From contig JACKDL010000001.1 in NCBI GenBank assembly GCA_020633555.1, positions 682,001 through 746,000 of the forward strand: DNA of 64,000 bases. The letters are read 5' to 3'. This document shows, piece after piece, positions 11,242-18,275 of the stretch; positions within the stretch are counted from its first letter, which is position 1; each line of letters opens with the position of its first letter. Both the position numbers and the translations under genes were made by a program. Under the pieces are notes generated by a model that was not told where the DNA came from, ran no database searches, and saw only the letters and a program-made list of their open reading frames with translations. This DNA comes from Myxococcales bacterium (lineage in GTDB: Bacteria; Myxococcota_A; Bradymonadia; UBA7976; UBA1532).

Positions 11242-11523
11242 ATGAGCGCCCACACCCATCGGCTCCAGATCGCCGGGCACGTCGTCACCGTCCGTTCCCC
11301 CGCCGACACGGCCTACGTCCGTGCCCTCGCCGCGGATCTCGACGCACGGGTGCGCGCGGTGGGCGATCAGGGCGCCGGTCCGGTAGGCGCAGTGCTCGTG
11401 GCCGCCTTGGGACTGGCAGACGAGCTCCGGCGGGCGCAGGACGCCCTGGCCGCTGCGCAGGCCACCGCCGCCACCCGGGACGCCGAGCTCCTGGCTCAGG
11501 TGGAACGCGCGCTGAGCGAATGA
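11242..11523 (+). CDS. zapA: Cell division protein ZapA-like
   Basis: A 93-residue cytoplasmic protein of the ZapA family, which bundles FtsZ filaments at the division ring. The N-terminal half has the ZapA pattern (HRLQIAGHVVTVRSP, then YVRALAADLDARV), and the C-terminal half is a helix rich in Ala, Glu and Arg that would form the coiled-coil dimer. The ATG at 11242 fits the family N-terminus and the promoter. zapA next to the 5-formyl-THF cyclo-ligase gene is a widely conserved pairing. It overlaps that gene by ATGA. Confidence 0.82.
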   Translation: MSAHTHRLQIAGHVVTVRSPADTAYVRALAADLDARVRAVGDQGAGPVGAVLVAALGLADELRRAQDALAAAQATAATRDAELLAQVERALSE

Positions 11524-12086
11524 GCGACAAGGCCCAGCTCCGACGGGCCTGCCGCGCGGAACGACGCCGGCTGCCGCCTGCCGACCACGCCACGCGTTCG
11601 GAGGCCGCTCAGGCCGCCCTTATCGGGCACCCTGGGGTGGCCCAGGCGCGGCGATGGCTGATCTACCGGGCATACGACCACGAGGTCTGCACCCTCCGGT
11701 TGGAGGCCGAGGCCTTGCGCCGCGGACGCCCCGTGCTCTTCCCGCGCTGGACGCGGGGCGCGGCGCTCTCGTGGGTGGAGCCCGCTCAGTGGACGTTCGA
11801 GCCCGGTGGGTTGCCCGTGCCGCACGGCCCCACCAGCGCGCTGACGTCGCACGATCTCGTAGTCGTGCCGGGCCTCGCCTTCGACGCCCAGGGCTACCGG
11901 CTCGGCCAAGGTGGGGGCGCCTACGATCGCACCCTGGCCGGACGAGCCGACGTGCTCGCCATCGGCCTCGGGTTCGCTTTTCAGAAGGTCCGCAGCGTGC
12001 CGCGGGAGCCCTGGGACGTGCCGGTGCACGCCCTGGCGACCGACGCCGGGCTGGACCTGCTCCAGGGGGAGGAGACCAGACATTGA
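11520..12086 (+). CDS. fau: 5-formyltetrahydrofolate cyclo-ligase
   Basis: A 188-residue ATP-dependent enzyme converting 5-formyl-THF to 5,10-methenyl-THF, a folate salvage step. The basic N-terminal helix (KAQLRRACRAERRRL) and the C-terminal signature RLGQGGGAYDR, matching the family's RLGxGxGxYDR, are clear. The segment VVPGLAFD before it is also characteristic. The start overlaps the zapA stop and the end overlaps the rny TTG start (TTGA), so all three genes look translationally coupled. No 6S RNA can fit between zapA and this gene. Confidence 0.92.
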   Translation: MSDKAQLRRACRAERRRLPPADHATRSEAAQAALIGHPGVAQARRWLIYRAYDHEVCTLRLEAEALRRGRPVLFPRWTRGAALSWVEPAQWTFEPGGLPVPHGPTSALTSHDLVVVPGLAFDAQGYRLGQGGGAYDRTLAGRADVLAIGLGFAFQKVRSVPREPWDVPVHALATDAGLDLLQGEETRH

Positions 12087-13618
12087 TCGAATACGTCATC
12101 GCCGCCGTGGTTGGCCTGGCGGTCGGCGCCTTGGCCATGCGGCTCGTCGGGGGCGGCGCCAGCGACGCCACCTTGGCCCAGGTGCGCGCCGAGGCCGAGG
12201 CCGAGGTGAAGGCCGCTCGCGTAGCGGCCGAGCAAGCCGTCGAGAAGGCGGCCAAGGCCCAGGTGGCCGAGGCAGAGGCCGAGGCCAAGGCCCGCAGCGA
12301 AGCGCTGGCGGCCCGCGAGGGCCGCTTGGCCCGTCGGGAAGAGGCCTTCGAGGCTCAGCAGGAGGATCTCAAGTCCCGTGAGGGCAAGCTGAGCAAGCGT
12401 GAGAAGGATCTTGGGCGGCGGGAGCGCCGCATCGAGAAGCAAGAGGAGTCCGCGCAAGAGGCGCTGACCGAGGCGCGGACCCGCCTTGAAGAGGCCGCCG
12501 CGCTCTCGCCCGACGAGGCCCGGTCCCTGTTGATGGACGAGGTGCGCCAGGAGGCCCGTCAGAAGGCCATCGACGACATCCGTACCATTGAGCAAGAGGC
12601 CGCCGCCGTGGCCGAGGAGAAGGCGCGGACCATCGTGTGCGCCGCCATCCAGCGGTACGCCAGTGAGCACGTCGCCGATCGCACCATCACCTCGGTGAGC
12701 CTCGCGAGCGACGACATGAAGGGGCGAATCATCGGGCGCGAGGGCCGCAACATTCGGGCGTTCGAGAGCGCCACGGGCTGTGATCTCATCATCGACGATA
12801 CGCCCGAGACGGTGATCCTCAGCGCCTTCAACCCCGTCCGCCGCGAGGTTGGGCGCCTGGCCCTCGAGCAGCTCCTGGCGGATGGCCGCATTCACCCGGC
12901 CCGCATCGAGGAGGTCGTCCGCCGCACGGCGAAGGACGTGGAGGGCAGCCTGCGCCAGTACGGCGAGGCCGCTGCCCTGGAGCTGGAGATCACGGGCCTG
13001 CACCCTGAGCTCCTGAAGGCCCTCGGGCGGCTGCAGTTCGTGTCGACTTTTGGTCAGAACGCCCTGCGCCACTCCATCGAGGTGGGTTTCCTGGCTGGCG
13101 CCATGGCGAGTGAGCTGGGCCTGAACCCCAAGAACGCGCGGCGCGCGGGGCTGCTGCACGACATCGGCCGCGGCGTGACCCACGAGACGCCGGGCGATCA
13201 CGCCGAGGCCGGCGCTGCGCTGCTGCGCAAGCATGGAGAGCAGAAGAACATCGTGGACGCCGTCGCAGCGCACCACGACCCGAAGAACCAGACCACCATG
13301 CTGGCGCAGCTGGTGGACGCCGCAAACACACTCTCTGCCAGCCGGCCCGGCGCCCGGCGGGAGCAGCTCGCCAGCTACGTCAAGCGTCTGGAGGACCTGG
13401 AGGCGCTCTGCCAGGAGTTCGAGGGGGTCGACCGCTGCTTTGCGCTGCAGTCGGGCGCTCAGCTCAAGGTCATGGTGGACAATGCCCGCCTGTCGGATCG
13501 CGACGCCGATCTGTTGGCCCGCGACATCGCCCACCGGATCGAGACCGAACAGGCGCACCCGGGCGACGTGACGGTGTCGGTGGTGCGCATCACCCGAGCG
13601 GTCCAGTACGCCCGCTGA
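12083..13618 (+). CDS. rny: Ribonuclease Y
   Basis: A 511-residue membrane-anchored endoribonuclease that starts mRNA decay. The order is an N-terminal transmembrane helix (IEYVIAAVVGLAVGALAM), a long Glu/Ala/Arg coiled coil (~30-170), a KH domain (GRIIGREGRNIRAFE, ~215-275) and an HD domain (RHSIEV, then LLHDIGRG and AAHHD, ~330-430). The start is TTG at 12083, preceded by GGGGGAGGAG at good spacing; it gives the family's normal N-terminus and length (~510). The frame stays open far upstream inside the cyclo-ligase gene, but that part has no matching sequence. Confidence 0.95.
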   Translation: MIEYVIAAVVGLAVGALAMRLVGGGASDATLAQVRAEAEAEVKAARVAAEQAVEKAAKAQVAEAEAEAKARSEALAAREGRLARREEAFEAQQEDLKSREGKLSKREKDLGRRERRIEKQEESAQEALTEARTRLEEAAALSPDEARSLLMDEVRQEARQKAIDDIRTIEQEAAAVAEEKARTIVCAAIQRYASEHVADRTITSVSLASDDMKGRIIGREGRNIRAFESATGCDLIIDDTPETVILSAFNPVRREVGRLALEQLLADGRIHPARIEEVVRRTAKDVEGSLRQYGEAAALELEITGLHPELLKALGRLQFVSTFGQNALRHSIEVGFLAGAMASELGLNPKNARRAGLLHDIGRGVTHETPGDHAEAGAALLRKHGEQKNIVDAVAAHHDPKNQTTMLAQLVDAANTLSASRPGARREQLASYVKRLEDLEALCQEFEGVDRCFALQSGAQLKVMVDNARLSDRDADLLARDIAHRIETEQAHPGDVTVSVVRITRAVQYAR

Positions 13619-13642
13619 GCAGCCGGTCCGCGCGCCCCGCGC

Positions 13643-13999
13643 TCAGGGGGGCGCCGGCAGGTTGCGCCGTACACAGGCACGCAGTTCAGCCAACCCGAAG
13701 GGCTTGCACAAGACGTCCTGTGCCCCGGCTGAACGGGCCGCCTGAACTTTCGGGTGCTCGGGCGCCAGGCCCGTCATCACGACCACCGGACCCCCAGTCG
13801 ACAGCCGAGCCACGGCCGCCAGGCCGGCGTTCGGCTCCGCCAGCATGAGATCCACGAGCGCCAGCCGGGCCCGTGGCACGCCGACGGCTGGCAGCGCGCT
13901 GAACACGCGGATGGACAGACCGAGCGGTGCCAGCGCCAACTCGACGTAGGCGCCCATCTCGTCGTCGTCATCCAGGACCAGCAGATCCAAGCGTTCCAC
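13643..13999 (-). CDS. Single-domain response regulator
   Basis: A 118-residue stand-alone receiver domain with no output domain. The phosphorylation site is D50 (ALVDLML). The acidic pocket is D10-D11, the switch Thr is T76 (VMTG) and the conserved Lys is K99 (CKPF). It starts with GTG after a GGAGG-rich leader. The strand opposes its neighbours and converges with rny, 24 nt apart. It probably relays phosphate to or from a kinase encoded elsewhere; no kinase is adjacent. Confidence 0.85.
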   Translation of the reverse strand: MERLDLLVLDDDDEMGAYVELALAPLGLSIRVFSALPAVGVPRARLALVDLMLAEPNAGLAAVARLSTGGPVVVMTGLAPEHPKVQAARSAGAQDVLCKPFGLAELRACVRRNLPAPP

Positions 14000-14026
14000 G
14001 GACGCCTCGCTCCTCCAGGGCGGGCA

Positions 14027-14056
14027 GCGTTACCACGGCCGCGGGGGCTCAGCCAA
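14027..14056 (-). promoter_or_regulatory. Candidate promoter of the receiver gene
   Basis: Minus strand: TTGGCT (14056-14051), 18-nt spacer, TAACGC (14032-14027). Transcription would start near 14020, leaving room for the GGAGGAG leader before the GTG at 13999. Confidence 0.4.
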
Positions 14057-14152
14057 GGCCCCTGCCGGTGCATCGCTTTGCCCTTGCGTCTTCGGGTGCA
14101 CCCCTTGAATCATCGCGGTCCAGCGGCAGCCCGCCGCAGCGATGGGGGTGAC

Positions 14153-14554
14153 ATGAGCGACGCGATCTTCGAGAAGGTGCAGGAGGCGTTCGTTGAGGCG
14201 TTGGGGGTCGACGACGACGAGGTCACGCCCGAGGCCAGCATCTTCGATGACCTGGGCGCCGAGTCCTTGGACCTGCTCGAGATCGTGTTTCTCTTGGAGC
14301 GCGCCTTTGACATCAAGATCCCCCGGGGGGGCGTCGAAGAGGCCAGCAAGTCGGGCATCAACCCTGAGGACTACGAACAGGATGGCGTATTGACGCAGCT
14401 CGCCCTGGACCAGCTCAAGGCCCACATGCCCGAGGTCCCGGAGGAGGAGTTCACCCTGGGCTTGACGGCGAACGACATCCCCCGCTTGTTCCGGGTGCAG
14501 ACCTTCGTCCATATCGTAGAGCGGCTCCTGGCCGAGAAGGCCGGCGAGGCCTGA
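14153..14554 (+). CDS. Acyl carrier protein-like protein
   Basis: A 133-residue phosphopantetheine-binding protein. The site is S38 in DLGAESLD, and helix I and II residues match ACPs (FDDLGAESLDLLEIVFLLE). It is acidic, as expected. It is ~55 residues longer than a fatty-acid-synthase ACP, with a C-terminal extension (from ~75) not seen in the standard fold, so it is probably a dedicated carrier. ATG is preceded by GGGGGTG. The next gene, 10 nt downstream, resembles acyl-ACP reductase, so this protein probably presents its acyl substrate. Confidence 0.85.
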   Translation: MSDAIFEKVQEAFVEALGVDDDEVTPEASIFDDLGAESLDLLEIVFLLERAFDIKIPRGGVEEASKSGINPEDYEQDGVLTQLALDQLKAHMPEVPEEEFTLGLTANDIPRLFRVQTFVHIVERLLAEKAGEA

Positions 14555-14564
14555 TCGAGCCACC

Positions 14565-15659
14565 ATGGCCCGCGCGGACTTCGGCTTTGTCGTCCACCCC
14601 CTCACCCACGCCCAGCGGCGGATCCTGGGCCTTCGGCTGGCCGACGGCGATCTGATCCGGGACCGCGTTCGGGACCCAAGACCGCGCGACATCGCCCACC
14701 TCAGCCTCGCGATCCCAGGTCGAGCGGCGCCCCTGCGGGGCGTGCTGGTCGGTGTCCCCCAGACCACAGAAGAGTTGTTGGCGGATCAGGCCGCGGGTGT
14801 CGAGGCCGTGACGGCCGCTGTGGCCCGCTGCGGCGAAGTGCACGGCGCACGCTTCGTGGGGTTGGGCGCCGTCGCAGCGGTCATTGGTGGGCAGGGGAAA
14901 GCGGTGGCGCGGGCCCTCCCCGAGCTCGCGATCACCACGGGCAACGCGGTGACGGCGCTGGCAGCAGCGGACACGGCCGTGCAGCTTCAAGAAGGGCGGC
15001 CGGACCGGTCAGCCCCGCTGGGCCTGCTCGGGCCGCCGGGCCCCGTCGCCAACGCGCTGTTGGACCTGCTCACGGGCCGCGGGCTGTCGCTCCAGGTGGT
15101 GAGCCCGAAACCCCCGGGTCCCCTTGCCCGGCGCGCCGCCGAGATCAACGCCAGCGGCTATGGCCGCGTGGAGTTCGTGGCCAGCGCCGACGACGTGCTT
15201 CGCGGCGGCCATCCCCTCATCGCGGCCTCGAGCACAGGCGGCCGCCTGCACCGCAGTCGCCTTCCCCCCGGTGTCATCGTGGACGTGGCAGCGCCCCAGG
15301 ATGTGGTCCTGGACGGAGCGGCCCGATCGGACCTGCTCCTCTTGGACGGCGAGTATGTCCGCTTGCCGGTGCCCCTGGGCGGCAGCCCCTGGCAGCGCCT
15401 GTACCGCTGGATCACCCACCAGGGGCGGTCAGTGTTCGGTTGCTTCGCCGAGCCGATGATCCTGGCGCTGGCCGATCGGCCCGATCTGGCCACGGTGGGT
15501 CGGACGGTGCCCGGCGAGACCCTGCAGGGGGTGGGACAGCTCATGGATCGCTGGGGCTTCACGGTCCGCGGCCTCTACGCCCAAGGCCGGCCGTTCATCC
15601 CAAGCCGCAGTCAGCTCGGCGCGTCCGCCGCCGGCGACCGGCGCCTGCCCAGCACGTAG
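14565..15659 (+). CDS. Long-chain acyl-ACP reductase-like protein
   Basis: A 364-residue protein resembling cyanobacterial acyl-ACP reductase (AAR), which makes fatty aldehydes from acyl-ACP with NADPH. Similarities in order are the N-terminal FVVHPLTH segment, a GLGAVAAVI segment near 99-107, ITTGN (123-127), a Rossmann nucleotide-binding stretch (GLLGPPGP, ~153-160), and FGCFAEPMILAL, whose C293 falls where the AAR catalytic Cys lies (about 294 in the cyanobacterial enzyme, from memory). The preceding ACP gene supports the assignment. The last 49 nt overlap the 3' end of the convergent ybeY gene. A saccharopine-dehydrogenase-like oxidoreductase is the alternative. Confidence 0.65.
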   Translation: MARADFGFVVHPLTHAQRRILGLRLADGDLIRDRVRDPRPRDIAHLSLAIPGRAAPLRGVLVGVPQTTEELLADQAAGVEAVTAAVARCGEVHGARFVGLGAVAAVIGGQGKAVARALPELAITTGNAVTALAAADTAVQLQEGRPDRSAPLGLLGPPGPVANALLDLLTGRGLSLQVVSPKPPGPLARRAAEINASGYGRVEFVASADDVLRGGHPLIAASSTGGRLHRSRLPPGVIVDVAAPQDVVLDGAARSDLLLLDGEYVRLPVPLGGSPWQRLYRWITHQGRSVFGCFAEPMILALADRPDLATVGRTVPGETLQGVGQLMDRWGFTVRGLYAQGRPFIPSRSQLGASAAGDRRLPST

Positions 15660-16141
15660 CTCACCAGCCGCGCCTCTTCGGCCTGCATCACGGCCGCTTC
15701 CTCGGGGGTCATGTGGTCATGACCGAGCAGATGGAGCACGCCGTGCAGCAGCAGAAAACCCACTTCGTCGCTGGCGGTCCAGCGAGCCGGCGCCCCGCCC
15801 CCCGGCGCAAGCGCATCCCACAAGCGAGGCAGGCAACCTTCAGCCGCCGCCTGCCGCGTGGCCGTGGGGATGCTGATCACCACGTCGCCCAGCGGCGCCA
15901 CCATCCCCGGCGGCAGGGACGGATCATCCGGGCCTCGCTGAGGGAAACTGAGCACATCCGTCGGCTGGTCCTTGCCCCGGTACTCACGGTTCAGCTCGTG
16001 GATCTCGGCGTCGTCGGTGAGCACCACCACCAGGTCAGCGTCGGCTTCGCCCAACGCCTCCAGGAGTCGGGTGGCGCGCCGGCGCACCGTGTTCACCGGG
16101 ATCTGCCCGCGAACCTCTGCTCGGGTGAGGATGGAGATCAT
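15611..16141 (-). CDS. ybeY: Endoribonuclease YbeY
   Basis: A 176-residue zinc-dependent RNase for 16S rRNA 3' maturation and ribosome quality control. The metal motif HGVLHLLGHDH is complete and the upstream block LNREYRGKDQPTDVLSFP is typical. A Gly/Ala/Pro-rich insertion (~120-135) is unusual. The start overlaps the phoH stop by ATGA. The 3' end overlaps the convergent reductase gene by 49 nt. Confidence 0.95.
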   Translation of the reverse strand: MISILTRAEVRGQIPVNTVRRRATRLLEALGEADADLVVVLTDDAEIHELNREYRGKDQPTDVLSFPQRGPDDPSLPPGMVAPLGDVVISIPTATRQAAAEGCLPRLWDALAPGGGAPARWTASDEVGFLLLHGVLHLLGHDHMTPEEAAVMQAEEARLVSYVLGRRRSPAADAPS

Positions 16142-17112
16142 TGCCCCTCGTCGTCTCGCTCGTAGGCCCGCACGATGGCCTGCACCAGCGGGTGGCGCAC
16201 CACGTCCACCGGCGTCAGCCGGACCACACCGATGCCCTCGACCCCCTCGAGGATCCGCGTGGCGTGCACCAGCCCGCTCTGCTGCCGGCTGGGCAGGTCG
16301 GTCTGGGTGATGTCGCCGGTGATGATGGCCCGCGACTGGTGTCCCAGTCGGGTGAGGAACATCCGCATCTGCTCGCGGGTGGTGTTCTGCGCCTCGTCCA
16401 GGATGACGAACGCGCGGTTCAAGGTGCGACCACGCATGAAGGCGAGCGGCGCCACCTCGACCACGCCCTGATCCACGAGCTGTCCCGTCTGATCCAGACC
16501 CACCAGGTCGAACAGCGCGTCGTACAAGGGCTGAAGATACGGATTCACCTTCTCGGTCAGCGTGCCGGGCAGGAACCCGAGCCGCTCCCCCGCCTCGACC
16601 GCAGGGCGCGTGAGGATGATCCGCTCCACATCGCGGGCCTTCAGGGCGGCCACGGCCGCCGCCATGGCGAGGTAGGTCTTCCCGGTACCCGCAGGTCCCA
16701 CGGCGAAGACGACATCGCACCGCGCCATCTCGTCCAGGTACTTCCCCTGGTTGCTCGACTTCGGGGTGATGCGCCGCCGGTCGTGGGTGACGAGCAGGTT
16801 GCGCCCGCGGAGGGTCTTCAGTTCGACCTCGCCGTCCCCCTGGAGCACCGAGATGGCCTGCTGGATGTCCTGAAGAAACAGGGGGGCCCCGCTGCGCACC
16901 AGGTCGAGAAGCTCCCCCACGACGCGCTCGGCAAACGGGAGCCGATCCGAGGGGCCGGAGATCTGAAGCTGCTGCCCGCGGCCCGCCATGCGGATCCCGA
17001 GGCGCTTCTCGATCACCCGCCGGTGGGCGTCCTGGGGCCCGAAGAGTGGCGCCAGAGCGACGCGCCCCTCCGGCAGCTCGATGTGCAAAGTGGAGTTGCT
17101 GTCACTGCTCAT
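16138..17112 (-). CDS. phoH: PhoH-family ATPase (YbeZ-like)
   Basis: A 324-residue P-loop ATPase that partners YbeY in RNA metabolism. The Walker A motif is GPAGTGKT at 139-146 and the Walker B motif is VILDEAQN. An N-terminal KH-like segment precedes the ATPase core. The adjacent phoH-ybeY order is conserved across bacteria. Its ATG overlaps the stop of the DUF4388 gene and its stop overlaps ybeY, so the operon is fully coupled. Confidence 0.95.
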   Translation of the reverse strand: MSSDSNSTLHIELPEGRVALAPLFGPQDAHRRVIEKRLGIRMAGRGQQLQISGPSDRLPFAERVVGELLDLVRSGAPLFLQDIQQAISVLQGDGEVELKTLRGRNLLVTHDRRRITPKSSNQGKYLDEMARCDVVFAVGPAGTGKTYLAMAAAVAALKARDVERIILTRPAVEAGERLGFLPGTLTEKVNPYLQPLYDALFDLVGLDQTGQLVDQGVVEVAPLAFMRGRTLNRAFVILDEAQNTTREQMRMFLTRLGHQSRAIITGDITQTDLPSRQQSGLVHATRILEGVEGIGVVRLTPVDVVRHPLVQAIVRAYERDDEGQ

Positions 17113-18275
17113 TGAAGTACGTAGTCCACACCGATCCCGACGTAGTTGAAGCCGACGCCCCCCAGCGGGACCAACAGCGTCGGATCGACCAGCTCAGCTT
17201 CCACCAGCTCGTCGAGCCGCTCCGGGTAGGCGCCGCGTTCAAGCCGGAAGACCTCGAGGGCCGTGGCCACGCTGGCCATGCGGTTGGCACGCAGGCGAAG
17301 TTGCGCCTCGGTGGCGAGCTGGGCGGCGTTGTCCTCGAGCGCCGAGCGCTGCCCGGGCAACACCAGGGCCAGCCCCACGATGCCCGCCAGCAGGACCCCG
17401 TTGACGGCGACCTTCAGCGCCACGCCCCGCCAGCGCGCGCTCTTGCGCTGGCTCGGCTGTGCCCGGCGCTTCACCGCGCGGACGGGCTCGATGTAGCCCT
17501 CCTGCAGCAGGTTGTAGAGCGCCTTGCAGGTCTCGAACTCACCCAACCGACTGCGGGCGATCAGCCGGTGGATGTCCCGCCGGCCGTCAACCAGCTCCAA
17601 TACCCGCCGCTCGGCTGCCCCCAGCTTCCCCGCCACCGCCCCGCCAGCCTTCACCGCGGGATCGACAAACTCACTGAAGGCGTCGTCGATCAGCGCTTCG
17701 AGCTGGTCGGCGTCGTTGCCCTCGGCGCCCGCCTCGCGGACCGCGCGGAATACGGCGTCGTAGTTGTTGATCCGCGTGCGGATCAGCGGCCACTCGTCCG
17801 CCATCCGCAGCCCCTCCATCAGCACCGTCTCGGCCGAGATCGGGTTGATGGTCGGTCGGGTGAAGTTGGGCGGCTTGGCCTCGAAACGGTAGCGCCCGGT
17901 CTGCTGCTGGAACAGCCGGTACAGGCGCTCTCGGGTCTGCAGATCGCGGGCGGCGACCACCGCCTCCTGCGGCACGGCGCCGCGCTCTTGGAGGATGTCG
18001 CCAATGCGCCCGAGGGTCTTCTTCTGGACCTTGCGGGCCTGATCGAGCTGGGCCCGGTCGATCAACCCGCCAAGCAGCAGCAGCTCACCGATGTCGTCTT
18101 GCAGCCCTCGGCCATCGACGTCGCAGCGAATGATCCGCCCGGACGAGAAGTAGACGTGGACGTCACCCATGTCCGTGAGATCGCTCACGGCCAGGATGCC
18201 CGTCTTGTTCTGGCTGCTGATGAGCTGCAGGATCTCGGCGATCCCGAAGTCGCTCAGGGCGCCTTCCAGAGCCAT
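17109..18275 (-). CDS. DUF4388-type protein with C-terminal membrane anchor
   Basis: A 388-residue protein. Residues 1-110 match the PATAN/DUF4388 pattern (ALEGALSDFGIAEILQLI, then GRIIRCDVDGRG), common in Myxococcota and often linked to gliding or signalling. A winged-helix-like middle (~200-280) is followed by a basic stretch, one transmembrane helix (VAVNGVLLAGIVGLALVL, ~297) and a C-terminal domain beginning with a pilin-like RxANRMASVATALEVF pattern. The ATG at 18275 overlaps the upstream stop by ATGA. Function unknown; it may be a signalling adaptor for the membrane protein encoded upstream. Confidence 0.7.
   Translation of the reverse strand: MALEGALSDFGIAEILQLISSQNKTGILAVSDLTDMGDVHVYFSSGRIIRCDVDGRGLQDDIGELLLLGGLIDRAQLDQARKVQKKTLGRIGDILQERGAVPQEAVVAARDLQTRERLYRLFQQQTGRYRFEAKPPNFTRPTINPISAETVLMEGLRMADEWPLIRTRINNYDAVFRAVREAGAEGNDADQLEALIDDAFSEFVDPAVKAGGAVAGKLGAAERRVLELVDGRRDIHRLIARSRLGEFETCKALYNLLQEGYIEPVRAVKRRAQPSQRKSARWRGVALKVAVNGVLLAGIVGLALVLPGQRSALEDNAAQLATEAQLRLRANRMASVATALEVFRLERGAYPERLDELVEAELVDPTLLVPLGGVGFNYVGIGVDYVLQ

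Noticed and set aside
11520..11525. 6S RNA between zapA and the cyclo-ligase
   Set aside because: The genes overlap by 4 nt, so there is no room; 6S RNA must be elsewhere if present.
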